From Serratia marcescens subsp. marcescens ATCC 13880 (GTDB lineage Bacteria; Pseudomonadota; Gammaproteobacteria; Enterobacterales; Enterobacteriaceae): a stretch of 64,000 nucleotides of DNA. Positions 11,908 to 19,439 of this stretch are shown piece after piece. The notes beneath the pieces were generated by a model. The model saw nothing but the letters and a program-made list of their open reading frames with translations, was not told where the DNA came from and ran no database searches. Each line of letters starts with the position of its first letter. The stretch's first letter is position 1. A program made the position numbers and the translations under genes. The stretch is from the NCBI RefSeq assembly GCF_017299535.1, contig NZ_CP071238.1, forward strand, positions 3,472,001 to 3,536,000. The letters run 5' to 3'.

Positions 11908-12633
11908 ATGAACGCAGAATCATCCAGCCGAGTGCAAAACGTTGACCACCAGGAAATCGCCAAGTTCGAGGCCGTCGCCTCCCGCTGGTGGGATCTGGAA
12001 GGCGAGTTCAAACCGCTGCACCGCATCAACCCGCTGCGCCTGAACTACATCATGCAGCGCGCCGGCGGCATTTTTGACAAGCAGGTGCTCGACGTGGGCT
12101 GCGGCGGCGGCATTCTGGCGGAGAGCATGGCGCGCGAAGGCGCCAAGGTAACCGGGCTGGACATGGGCGCGGAGCCGCTGCAGGTCGCCCGGCTGCACGC
12201 CCTGGAAAGCGGCATGAACGTCACCTATGTGCAGGAGACAGTGGAAAGCCACGCTCAGGCCAACCCGCAGCGCTACGACGTGGTCACCTGCATGGAGATG
12301 CTGGAGCACGTGCCGGATCCTGCCTCGGTGGTACGCGCCTGCGCCCAACTGGTGAAACCGGGCGGCCACGTGTTCTTCTCCACCATCAACCGCAACACCA
12401 AAGCCTGGCTGATGGCGGTGATCGGCGCGGAGTACGTGCTGAAGATGGTGCCGCAGGGCACCCACGATCATAAGAAGTTCATTCGCCCTTCCGAACTGAT
12501 CGGCTGGGTCGACGGCACGCCGCTGCGCGAAAAACACATGATCGGCCTGCATTACAACCCGATCACCGATCATTTCAAGCTTGGGCGCAACGTTGACGTG
12601 AACTACATGGTGCACACCCAACACGAAGGTTAA
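11908..12633 (+). CDS. ubiG: Ubiquinone O-methyltransferase UbiG
   Basis: UbiG performs both SAM-dependent O-methylations in ubiquinone synthesis, including the last step to ubiquinone. The 241-residue protein has the class I methyltransferase fold, with motif [20 protein letters not shown], the acidic residue at the end of beta 2 (TGLDMG) and the EMLEHVPDP motif. An upstream in-frame ATG at 11851 would add 19 polar residues. The ATG at 11908 is chosen because AAGGAG lies 12 bases before it and it yields the MNAE N-terminus of the family. It is transcribed divergently from gyrA across a 212-base spacer, as in E. coli. Confidence 0.96.
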   Translation: MNAESSSRVQNVDHQEIAKFEAVASRWWDLEGEFKPLHRINPLRLNYIMQRAGGIFDKQVLDVGCGGGILAESMAREGAKVTGLDMGAEPLQVARLHALESGMNVTYVQETVESHAQANPQRYDVVTCMEMLEHVPDPASVVRACAQLVKPGGHVFFSTINRNTKAWLMAVIGAEYVLKMVPQGTHDHKKFIRPSELIGWVDGTPLREKHMIGLHYNPITDHFKLGRNVDVNYMVHTQHEG

Positions 12634-12911
12634 ACGCGGTAAACCGCGCCGGCCCTGCATTACCGGGGGGCGGCGCCATTGACGTATTCGGAAAAATACC
12701 TAATTTTTGCGACTTCGATCAAAATAGCGGTTGTAAACAGTTTTTTAGAATATTAAATCAGATCAATATGCCGTTTTTTTCTAACGTTTAATAAAGCGCC
12801 AAACGATCGGTTTTTTCAGTTTTTAAGGAAAATCTGATCTCGCTTATTGACAAGCTTGTCGCGCCAGTCACGGCGCGCACTGCGAAAGGCAAGTGACATT
12901 TCACCCCCAAG

Positions 12912-12920
12912 TTATCCACA
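12912..12920 (+). promoter_or_regulatory. DnaA box upstream of nrdA
   Basis: The sequence TTATCCACA is the perfect consensus DnaA box. It lies 22 bases before the predicted -35 of nrdA. DnaA sites are known in the E. coli nrdAB promoter and link dNTP supply to replication, so the same control is likely here. The longer 12634-12911 stretch holds AT-rich runs and a palindrome GACAAGCTTGTC (12849-12860) but no gene. Confidence 0.75.
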
Positions 12921-12941
12921 AATTAGGCGGGTTTTGTTCAC

Positions 12942-13006
12942 TTGCAAACGCCGTTTTTTCTCACTATCTTGTTACCTCACCGACATACAACCCCTATATA
13001 TAGTGT
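12942..13006 (+). promoter_or_regulatory. nrdA promoter with NrdR boxes
   Basis: A -35 TTGCAA (12942-12947), a 17-base spacer and a -10 TATCTT (12965-12970) form a good sigma70 promoter about 100 bases before the nrdA ATG. The sequence CCCCTATATATAGTGT (12991-13006) matches 14 of 16 bases of the NrdR box ACACWATATATWGTGT. A weaker partner, TCACTATCTTGTTACC (12961-12976), overlaps the -10 about three helical turns upstream. Paired NrdR boxes over the promoter are the usual arrangement for repression of nrdAB. Box 1 is well supported; box 2 is weak. Confidence 0.72.
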
Positions 13007-13071
13007 TTACATACTGAGCAGAGCGACTACACTTCTGCTTAGGGGCACCATACGGACAGGTAAAACACCAC

Positions 13072-15360
13072 ATGAACCAAAGTCTGCTTGTAACTAAACG
13101 CGATGGCCGTAAAGAGCGCATCAACCTCGACAAAATCCACCGGGTCATCGATTGGGCCGCAGAAGGATTACACAACGTCTCGGTTTCTCAAGTAGAGTTG
13201 CGTTCCCACATTCAGTTTTATGACGGCATCAAAACCGCCGATATTCACGAAACCATCATCAAAGCCGCTGCCGATCTGATCTCCCGCGATGCGCCGGACT
13301 ATCAGTACCTGGCCGCTCGCCTGGCGATCTTCCACCTGCGCAAAAAGGCTTACGGCCAGTTCGAACCGCCGAAGCTGCACGCTCACGTGACGCGCATGGT
13401 CGAGATGGGCAAATACGATAAACATCTGCTGGAAGACTACAGCGCTGAAGAGTTCGAGCAGATGGACTCCTTTATCGATCACTGGCGCGACATGAACTTC
13501 TCTTATGCCGCCGTCAAGCAGCTGGAAGGCAAGTATCTGGTGCAGAACCGCGTCAGCGGCGAGATCTACGAAAGCGCCCAGTTCCTGTACATGCTGGTGT
13601 CCGCTTGCCTGTTCTCCAACTACCCGCGTGAAACTCGTCTGGACTACGTCAAACGTTTCTACGACGCGATTTCCACCTTCAAGATTTCGCTGCCAACGCC
13701 GATCATGTCCGGCGTGCGCACCCCAACCCGTCAGTTCAGCTCCTGCGTGCTGATCGAGTGCGGCGACAGCCTGGACTCCATCAACGCCACCTCCAGCGCC
13801 ATTGTGAAATACGTTTCGCAACGCGCCGGCATCGGCATCAACGCCGGCCGCATTCGCGCGCTGGGCAGCCCGATCCGTGGCGGGGAAGCCTTCCATACCG
13901 GCTGCATTCCGTTCTACAAACACTTCCAGACCGCCGTCAAATCCTGCTCACAGGGCGGCGTGCGCGGTGGCGCGGCAACGCTGTTCTACCCGATGTGGCA
14001 CCTGGAAGTAGAAAGCCTGCTGGTGTTGAAAAACAACCGTGGCGTTGAAGGCAACCGCGTGCGTCACATGGACTACGGCGTGCAGTTGAACCGCCTGATG
14101 TACCAGCGTCTGATCAAGGGCGAAGACATCACCCTGTTCAGCCCGTCCGACGTGCCGGGGCTGTACGACGCGTTCTTCGCCGATCAGGACGAATTCGAGC
14201 GCCTGTACACCCAGTACGAGAAAGATGACAGCATTCGCCAGAAACGCGTGAAAGCGGTTGAGCTGTTCTCGCTGATGATGCAAGAACGTGCCTCTACCGG
14301 CCGTATCTACATCCAGAACGTCGACCACTGCAACACCCACAGCCCGTTCGATCCGCAGATCGCGCCGGTGCGTCAGTCCAACCTGTGCCTGGAAATCGCC
14401 CTGCCGACCAAGCCGCTGGAAGACGTCAACGATGAAAACGGCGAGATCGCGCTGTGCACCCTGTCCGCCTTCAACCTGGGCGCGATCGACAGCCTGGACG
14501 ACCTGGAAGAGCTGGCGACCCTGGCGGTGCGTTCACTCGACGCTCTGCTGGATTATCAGGATTACCCGATCAAGGCTGCGCACCGTGGCGCGATGGGTCG
14601 CCGCACCCTGGGCATCGGCGTCATCAACTTCGCTTATTACCTGGCGAAGAACGGCGTACGCTATTCCGACGGCAGCGCCAACAACCTGACCCACAAAACG
14701 TTCGAAGCCATTCAGTACTACCTGCTGAAAGCCTCCAACCGTCTGGCTCAGGAACAAGGCGCTTGCCCGTGGTTCAACGAAACCACCTATTCGCAGGGCA
14801 TCCTGCCGATCGACACCTACAAGAAAGACCTGGATGCGATCTGCAGCGAGCCGCTGCACTACGACTGGGAAACCCTGCGTAAAGAGATCCAGGAAACCGG
14901 CCTGCGCAACTCGACGCTGTCCGCCCTGATGCCGTCGGAAACCTCTTCGCAGATTTCCAACGCCACCAACGGCATCGAGCCGCCGCGCGGCCATATCAGC
15001 ATCAAGGCGTCGAAAGACGGCATCCTGCGCCAGGTGGTGCCGGAGTATGAGCGTCTGAAAGACAACTACGAGCTGCTGTGGGAAATGCCGAGCAACGACG
15101 GCTATCTGCAGCTGGTGGGGCTGATGCAGAAATTCATCGACCAGTCGATTTCGGCCAACACCAACTACGATCCTACCCGCTTCCCGGGCGGCAAGGTGCC
15201 GATGAAGCAGTTGCTGAAAGACCTGCTCACCACCTACAAGTTCGGCGTGAAAACGCTGTACTACCAAAACACCCGCGACGGCGCGGAAGACGCCCAGGAA
15301 GATTTGCAGCCTGCCAAGGCCGGCGATGACGACTGCGAAAGCGGCGCCTGCAAGATCTAA
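13072..15360 (+). CDS. nrdA: Class Ia ribonucleoside-diphosphate reductase alpha subunit NrdA
   Basis: NrdA is the catalytic alpha subunit of aerobic ribonucleotide reductase, which makes dNDPs from NDPs. It has 762 residues against 761 in E. coli. The N-terminal ATP-cone starts with LLVTKRDGRKERI and is the allosteric activity site. Visible active-site elements are the redox Cys in RQFSSCVLIE, SNLCLEI (the Asn, thiyl-radical Cys and Glu) and ALCTLSAFNLG with the second redox Cys. The radical-transfer tyrosine pair is in TLYYQNTR, and the C-terminal CESGACKI holds the mobile Cys pair. NrdB and YfaE follow on the same strand. Control by NrdR and DnaA is suggested by sites upstream. Confidence 0.99.
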   Translation: MNQSLLVTKRDGRKERINLDKIHRVIDWAAEGLHNVSVSQVELRSHIQFYDGIKTADIHETIIKAAADLISRDAPDYQYLAARLAIFHLRKKAYGQFEPPKLHAHVTRMVEMGKYDKHLLEDYSAEEFEQMDSFIDHWRDMNFSYAAVKQLEGKYLVQNRVSGEIYESAQFLYMLVSACLFSNYPRETRLDYVKRFYDAISTFKISLPTPIMSGVRTPTRQFSSCVLIECGDSLDSINATSSAIVKYVSQRAGIGINAGRIRALGSPIRGGEAFHTGCIPFYKHFQTAVKSCSQGGVRGGAATLFYPMWHLEVESLLVLKNNRGVEGNRVRHMDYGVQLNRLMYQRLIKGEDITLFSPSDVPGLYDAFFADQDEFERLYTQYEKDDSIRQKRVKAVELFSLMMQERASTGRIYIQNVDHCNTHSPFDPQIAPVRQSNLCLEIALPTKPLEDVNDENGEIALCTLSAFNLGAIDSLDDLEELATLAVRSLDALLDYQDYPIKAAHRGAMGRRTLGIGVINFAYYLAKNGVRYSDGSANNLTHKTFEAIQYYLLKASNRLAQEQGACPWFNETTYSQGILPIDTYKKDLDAICSEPLHYDWETLRKEIQETGLRNSTLSALMPSETSSQISNATNGIEPPRGHISIKASKDGILRQVVPEYERLKDNYELLWEMPSNDGYLQLVGLMQKFIDQSISANTNYDPTRFPGGKVPMKQLLKDLLTTYKFGVKTLYYQNTRDGAEDAQEDLQPAKAGDDDCESGACKI

Positions 15361-15373
15361 AGTTTGACCTAGC

Positions 15374-15393
15374 GGGCCGGAATTTTCCGGCCC
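15374..15393 (+). other. Intercistronic hairpin between nrdA and nrdB
   Basis: A perfect 7-base stem GGGCCGG / CCGGCCC with loop AATTTT lies 14 bases after the nrdA stop and 35 bases before nrdB. It is followed by CTTCATTT rather than a clean T run. It is therefore more likely a partial attenuator or mRNA-stability element than a full terminator. Confidence 0.55.
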
Positions 15394-15427
15394 CTTCATT
15401 TAGCCACGTTACGATGGATTCAGGCTT

Positions 15428-16558
15428 ATGGCTTACACCACTTTTTCTCAGACCAAAAACGACCAGCTGCAAGAGCCGATGTTCTTCGGCCAGTCGGTAA
15501 ACGTTGCGCGTTTCGACCAGCAAAAGCATGAAATCTTCGAAAAGCTGATCGAAAAACAGCTCTCCTTCTTCTGGCGCCCGGAAGAAGTTGACGTCTCCCG
15601 CGATCGCATCGATTATCAGGCGCTGCCGGAGCACGAGAAGCACATCTTCATCAGCAACCTGAAGTATCAGACGCTGCTGGACTCCATCCAGGGCCGCAGC
15701 CCGAACGTCGCCCTGCTGCCGCTGATCTCGATCCCTGAGCTGGAAACCTGGGTGGAAACCTGGTCGTTCTCCGAGACCATCCACTCCCGTTCCTACACCC
15801 ACATCATCCGCAACATCGTCAACGATCCGGCGCTGGTGTTCGACGACATCGTCACCAACGAAGAGATCAAGAAGCGCGCGAAAGACATTTCCGGCTACTA
15901 CGACGATCTGATCGAGATGACCAGCTACTATCACCTGCTGGGTGAAGGCACCCACCAGGTGAACGGTAAAACCGTCACCGTCAATCTGCGTGCGCTGAAG
16001 AAGCAGCTGTACCTGTGCCTGATGAGCGTGAACGCGCTGGAAGCGATCCGTTTCTACGTCAGCTTTGCCTGCTCCTTCGCGTTCGCCGAGCGCGAATTGA
16101 TGGAAGGCAACGCCAAGATCATCAAGCTGATCGCCCGCGACGAAGCGCTGCACCTGACCGGCACCCAGCACATGCTGAACCTGATGCGTTCAGGCGCCGA
16201 CGATCCTGAAATGGCGGAGATCGCCGAGGAGTGCCAGCAAGAGTGCTACGATCTGTTCGTGCTGGCCGCCCAGCAGGAGAAAGAGTGGGCGGAATACCTG
16301 TTCCGCGACGGCTCGATGATTGGCCTGAACAAAGACATCCTGTGCCAGTATGTGGAATACATCACCAATATCCGCATGCAGGCGGTCGGCCTTGGTCTGC
16401 CGTTCGAAACCCGCTCCAACCCGATCCCATGGATCAATGCCTGGCTTGTGTCCGACAACGTGCAGGTAGCGCCGCAGGAAGTGGAAGTGAGCTCCTACCT
16501 GGTTGGCCAGATCGACTCGGAGATCAACGCCGACGACCTGAGCGACTTCGAACTGTAA
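15428..16558 (+). CDS. nrdB: Class Ia ribonucleoside-diphosphate reductase beta subunit NrdB
   Basis: NrdB is the radical-generating beta subunit that houses the diiron-tyrosyl cofactor and forms the active complex with NrdA. The length of 376 residues equals the E. coli protein. The radical tyrosine is in [14 protein letters not shown] (Tyr122 in the numbering that omits Met1), next to the Glu and His iron ligands. The second iron-ligand cluster is visible in [15 protein letters not shown] and [15 protein letters not shown]. The C-terminal tail, which ends in DDLSDFEL, is the part that docks on NrdA. The start is preceded by GGATTCAGGCTT. The ferredoxin gene yfaE starts three bases after the stop, so the two are cotranscribed and probably coupled. 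Confidence 0.99.
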   Translation: MAYTTFSQTKNDQLQEPMFFGQSVNVARFDQQKHEIFEKLIEKQLSFFWRPEEVDVSRDRIDYQALPEHEKHIFISNLKYQTLLDSIQGRSPNVALLPLISIPELETWVETWSFSETIHSRSYTHIIRNIVNDPALVFDDIVTNEEIKKRAKDISGYYDDLIEMTSYYHLLGEGTHQVNGKTVTVNLRALKKQLYLCLMSVNALEAIRFYVSFACSFAFAERELMEGNAKIIKLIARDEALHLTGTQHMLNLMRSGADDPEMAEIAEECQQECYDLFVLAAQQEKEWAEYLFRDGSMIGLNKDILCQYVEYITNIRMQAVGLGLPFETRSNPIPWINAWLVSDNVQVAPQEVEVSSYLVGQIDSEINADDLSDFEL

Positions 16559-16561
16559 GCG

Positions 16562-16822
16562 ATGGCGACGCCAATCGTAACGCTGCGCGCCGCCGGCACG
16601 CAGCTCTCCTGCCCCAACAGTGAAAACTGTCTGCTCGACGTGCTGGAACTGCACGACGTGCAGGTGGAGTATCAGTGCCGATCCGGCTATTGCGGTGCCT
16701 GCCGCCTGAAGCTGGTGAAAGGTGAAGTGACCTACCGCCAGCAGCCGCTGGCGTTTATCAACGCCGGCGAGATCCTGCCCTGCTGCTGCATGCCGCTGAC
16801 GGATATCGAGCTGGAAATGTAA
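16562..16822 (+). CDS. yfaE: [2Fe-2S] ferredoxin YfaE for NrdB cofactor maintenance
   Basis: YfaE is a small plant-type ferredoxin of 86 residues. It supplies electrons to rebuild and maintain the diiron-tyrosyl radical of NrdB. The cluster ligands are seen in YQCRSGYCGACR (three Cys) and in the CCC group of EILPCCCMPL, where one Cys completes the CX4CX2CXnC pattern. The start ATG lies three bases after the nrdB stop, which fits translational coupling. No transport signal is present, so it acts in the cytoplasm. A hairpin 36 bases after the stop may end the operon. Confidence 0.95.
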   Translation: MATPIVTLRAAGTQLSCPNSENCLLDVLELHDVQVEYQCRSGYCGACRLKLVKGEVTYRQQPLAFINAGEILPCCCMPLTDIELEM

Positions 16823-16857
16823 AGTCGGGTGCCGGAAACCGCGCCTGGAGACCAGAA

Positions 16858-16875
16858 GGCGGGGTTACCCCCGCC
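16858..16875. terminator. Hairpin between yfaE and the hok-like gene
   Basis: A GC-rich stem GGCGGGG / CCCCGCC with loop TTAC lies between the convergent ends of yfaE and the hok-like gene. Neither side has a long T run (TTCTGGT on the minus strand). A GC-rich hairpin just after the stop codon is typical of hok-family transcripts, so it is most likely the toxin mRNA 3' end. It could also protect the yfaE end. Confidence 0.55.
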
Positions 16876-16881
16876 CTAGGA

Positions 16882-17034
16882 TTACCGCTTCACCTCACAC
16901 GCCAACCTGATCAGGATAGTGATATTTTCCTGGTAGATTTTTAGCTCGCACAGCGAGTCTCTTATCATCCAGATAAATAACAAAACCGTAATACATACAA
17001 CGGTTAGCGAGTGAAACACATGCCTTAAGCGCAT
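16882..17034 (-). CDS. hok: Hok/Gef-family type I toxin (small membrane peptide)
   Basis: This 50-residue peptide has the layout of Hok toxins, which insert into the inner membrane, collapse the potential and kill or arrest the cell. A positively charged start MRLRHVFH is followed by one hydrophobic helix (about residues 9-23, TVVCITVLLFIWM). The family signature DSLCEL (residues 26-31) follows, with a short periplasmic-type tail. Cysteines at 14 and 29 match the conserved Hok positions. A strong Shine-Dalgarno AAGGAGG lies four bases before the ATG. The start overlaps the end of a leader frame (Mok-like), and the opposite strand carries a terminator-like hairpin consistent with a Sok antisense RNA. 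Whether it is active is unknown. Confidence 0.82.
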   Translation of the reverse strand: MRLRHVFHSLTVVCITVLLFIWMIRDSLCELKIYQENITILIRLACEVKR

Positions 17035-17096
17035 GCTTGCCTCCTTGCTGTGAAGGGGCTACCATACCGGTGTCTAGGCGGTATGTGCAGCCCCAT
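17025..17096 (-). CDS. Mok-like leader peptide overlapping the hok start
   Basis: A 23-codon frame runs from an ATG at 17096 to a TAA at 17027-17025. Its last codons overlap the hok-like ATG at 17034. In hok/sok systems, translation of an overlapping mok frame is needed for toxin translation, and the antisense RNA blocks it. The product is short and polar with arginines near the end (TARRQACA). It is much shorter than plasmid Mok. The call rests on position and overlap, not on protein similarity. Confidence 0.5.
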   Translation of the reverse strand: MGLHIPPRHRYGSPFTARRQACA

Positions 17097-17124
17097 TCTG
17101 ATTGAGAGTCAGTCTGGGGCTTTC
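17045..17124 (+). ncRNA. Candidate Sok-like antisense RNA
   Basis: On the plus strand, opposite the hok leader, a hairpin AGCCCCA (17089-17095) / TGGGGCT (17115-17121), with an inner CTGATT / AGTCAG stem, is followed by TTTCATCT. This resembles a Rho-independent terminator for a short antisense RNA covering the hok Shine-Dalgarno and leader. A second hairpin, GGGGCT (17055-17060) / AGCCCC (17089-17094) with inner CATACCG / CGGTATG, precedes it. The 5' end and promoter are not clear, so the start is a guess. Confidence 0.5.
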
Positions 17125-17265
17125 ATCTATCCGCCTTGTCACACAATGCCCAAGACGAACAGTCTCAAGCACCCGTCAAGAGAGTAACAGCATTCCCTCA
17201 CCGCGAATATCCCCTATAAAATTATGATTAATCAGGGATATATAACTATCCTCACAGTATTTCGC

Positions 17266-18087
17266 TTAGCGCCCCTTTCCCGCCGATGTGGAAAAATAAC
17301 GCGCCGGGGGATCGCCGAAGGCTTTACGAAACATGGCGATAAAATTACTCGGCGAGGCATACCCCAGCGCCTCCGCGATCTGCAGCACCGTCTCGCCTTC
17401 GGCCAGCTTCGCTAACGCATACGACAACCGGGCCTGCTGGCGCCACTGGGCAAAACTCAACCCCGTCTCGCCGATCATCAACCGCCGCAGGGTACGCGGC
17501 GACATCGCCCCCCATTCAGCCCACGCCTCCAGCGAACGCTCGCTCCCCGGCTGCGCCAGCAAGGCCTGCAGAACGCCGGCCAGGCGCGGATGGGACGACA
17601 TCGGCAAATACAGCGGCTCCGTCGGCGCCAGCCGTATCTCGTCACGCATCACCTGCGCCATACGCTCCTGCTCCAGGGTAAGCGCGCTGCGTTTTTCCCA
17701 GCCTTCCGCACGCTGAGCCAGCGCCTGCAGCACGGCGCTGATGCCGATAACGCAAGGTGTATTCGACAGATCGTGGCAGGCCTCCGGCGCCAGCAGCAAA
17801 CTCCAGCCGCTCAGTGCGCCGCAGACCTGCACCCGGTGCTCCGTCGCCGGCGGGATCCAACCCGCCCGCTGAGGCGGTAGCACCCAATCGCCCTGCGCCG
17901 TGCTTACATGCAGCAAACCGCTTTCGACGCACAGCAACTGCCCGCGCACATGCTGATGCCAGTCGTATTCGCGCGTGCCCAACCGATACTCACGCCCTGC
18001 CGCGTCGCGGCCGCCAAGGGCGATCAGCCAGGGGCCCCCCGACCATTCGCTGCAGTCAGCGTCGGGGGCATGAAGGTTCGCATTCAT
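17266..18087 (-). CDS. AraC-family transcriptional regulator
   Basis: This protein of about 273 residues is an AraC/XylS-type regulator. Its N-terminal cupin-like sensing half contains YDWHQHVRGQLLCVESGLL and PPQRAGWIPPATEHRV. The C-terminal double helix-turn-helix has MSPRTLRRLMIGETGLSF and the family signature in AEALGYASPSNFIAMFRKAF. It resembles the NimR/YdeO-like subgroup with an HxH motif in the cupin part. The start could be the ATG at 18087 or a GTG at 18096; the ATG is used here. It is divergent from a flavin monooxygenase with a spacer of about 116 bases. This suggests it controls that gene and itself. The inducer is unknown. Confidence 0.85.
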   Translation of the reverse strand: MNANLHAPDADCSEWSGGPWLIALGGRDAAGREYRLGTREYDWHQHVRGQLLCVESGLLHVSTAQGDWVLPPQRAGWIPPATEHRVQVCGALSGWSLLLAPEACHDLSNTPCVIGISAVLQALAQRAEGWEKRSALTLEQERMAQVMRDEIRLAPTEPLYLPMSSHPRLAGVLQALLAQPGSERSLEAWAEWGAMSPRTLRRLMIGETGLSFAQWRQQARLSYALAKLAEGETVLQIAEALGYASPSNFIAMFRKAFGDPPARYFSTSAGKGR

Positions 18088-18203
18088 ATTGGCCACTAAT
18101 CACTATTTTTAGTCCAGATACCGTTATACCAACCTTTTCCTGCGCCGACATAATGAAATGCTTCCGGCCGCGACCGTCTGCGGCCACTGACTCACGAGGG
18201 AAC

Positions 18204-19439
18204 ATGATGACAACACTCAGCATTGGCATTATCGGCGCCGGGCCCGGCGGCCTGTGTCTGGCTCAGGGACTGCGCCGCTTCGGCATCCACGCCACGGTGT
18301 TTGAACGCGACACCACGCCGCAAGCGCGCGATCAGGGCTACCGGCTGCGCATCGATCCGTCGGGCCAGCAGGCGCTGGCTGCCTGCCTGCCGCCGGCGCA
18401 CTACCGCTTGCTCTGCGCCGGCAGCGCGCAAAACAGCGGCGAGAGCAATCTATGGGATCCGCAGCTTGCCCCGCTCACCGGCCGGCGTCCCGAGCACTGG
18501 TTGCCCTCCAGCCCGCGCCAAACGCAAGAACCGGGCGGCGATCTCGGCATTCATCGCCAAACGCTGCGCGAGATCCTGCTTGCCGGCCTGCAAGACCGGG
18601 TGCGTTTCGGCCATACCTTGCGTGAATTTGCACAAACGCCGCAGGGCGTGGAACTTCAGTTCGCCAACGGCGAACACGTGCGGGTCGATGTGCTGATCGC
18701 CGCCGACGGCGTCAACTCGCTGGTGCGGCGCCGCTGCCTGCCCGAGGCGGGGCCAGAAGACAGTGGCGCCGTCACTCTTTACGGCAAAACGCCGCTCGAT
18801 GCCGCGACCCGGGCCCAATTGGCCCCTGAGCTGCTGAACGGCGTATCGGTGATCTTCGCCGACGGCATGTCGCTGGTGATTGAACCGATGCGCTTTCAGG
18901 CTCCCATGGCGCATCTGGCGGCCGACTACGCGCCCGATTGCCGCCTCTCGCCGGTCGACGACTATCTCTATTGGGCCTGCATCGGATCGGCTGAACGGCT
19001 CGGCGGGCCGGTACGGGAGGAGGGAAGCACCGCGTTGCGGGCGCGCGTACGGCATATCTCGCAGGGATGGGCGCCCGCCTTGCAAACGGTGTTAGCGTTG
19101 GCGGATCCCCTGTCGCTCAGCGTGCGGACGGTGCAGGTTACGGCGGCGATGCCGGAATGGCACAGCGAACGCATCGCCTTTCTCGGCGACGCCGTGCACG
19201 CCATGAGCCCGGCGGGTGGGCTCGGCGCCAACACCGCATTGGCGGACGCCGCCAGCCTGGCGGCGCATCTGGCGCACTCAGACAACGCCGCGCAGGCACT
19301 CAGGAACTACGGTACAGAACTGCAAACGCGAGGCGCGGCGGCAATACGTCTTTCACGCCTGGCGTCCGAACGGCTGATGCAGCGCGATGAGGCCGACAAG
19401 ACGGGAGACTCAGCAACGCCGATGCCCGTCACTCGATAA
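18204..19439 (+). CDS. FAD-dependent aromatic-type monooxygenase
   Basis: This 411-residue protein is a group A flavoprotein monooxygenase (UbiH/PHBH-like). The dinucleotide-binding motif is IGIIGAGPGGLCLAQGL at the N-terminus. The DG motif is in DVLIAADGVNSLVRRR, and the FAD-ribityl GD motif is in IAFLGDAVHAMSPAGGLGAN. Such enzymes hydroxylate aromatic or polyketide-like substrates with NAD(P)H and oxygen, and some inactivate antibiotics. The substrate cannot be told from sequence. The ATG at 18204 is preceded by ACGAGGG. It is divergent from the AraC regulator and its last 11 bases overlap the end of yfaY on the other strand. E. coli has no counterpart at this locus, so it is accessory. Confidence 0.85.
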   Translation: MMTTLSIGIIGAGPGGLCLAQGLRRFGIHATVFERDTTPQARDQGYRLRIDPSGQQALAACLPPAHYRLLCAGSAQNSGESNLWDPQLAPLTGRRPEHWLPSSPRQTQEPGGDLGIHRQTLREILLAGLQDRVRFGHTLREFAQTPQGVELQFANGEHVRVDVLIAADGVNSLVRRRCLPEAGPEDSGAVTLYGKTPLDAATRAQLAPELLNGVSVIFADGMSLVIEPMRFQAPMAHLAADYAPDCRLSPVDDYLYWACIGSAERLGGPVREEGSTALRARVRHISQGWAPALQTVLALADPLSLSVRTVQVTAAMPEWHSERIAFLGDAVHAMSPAGGLGANTALADAASLAAHLAHSDNAAQALRNYGTELQTRGAAAIRLSRLASERLMQRDEADKTGDSATPMPVTR

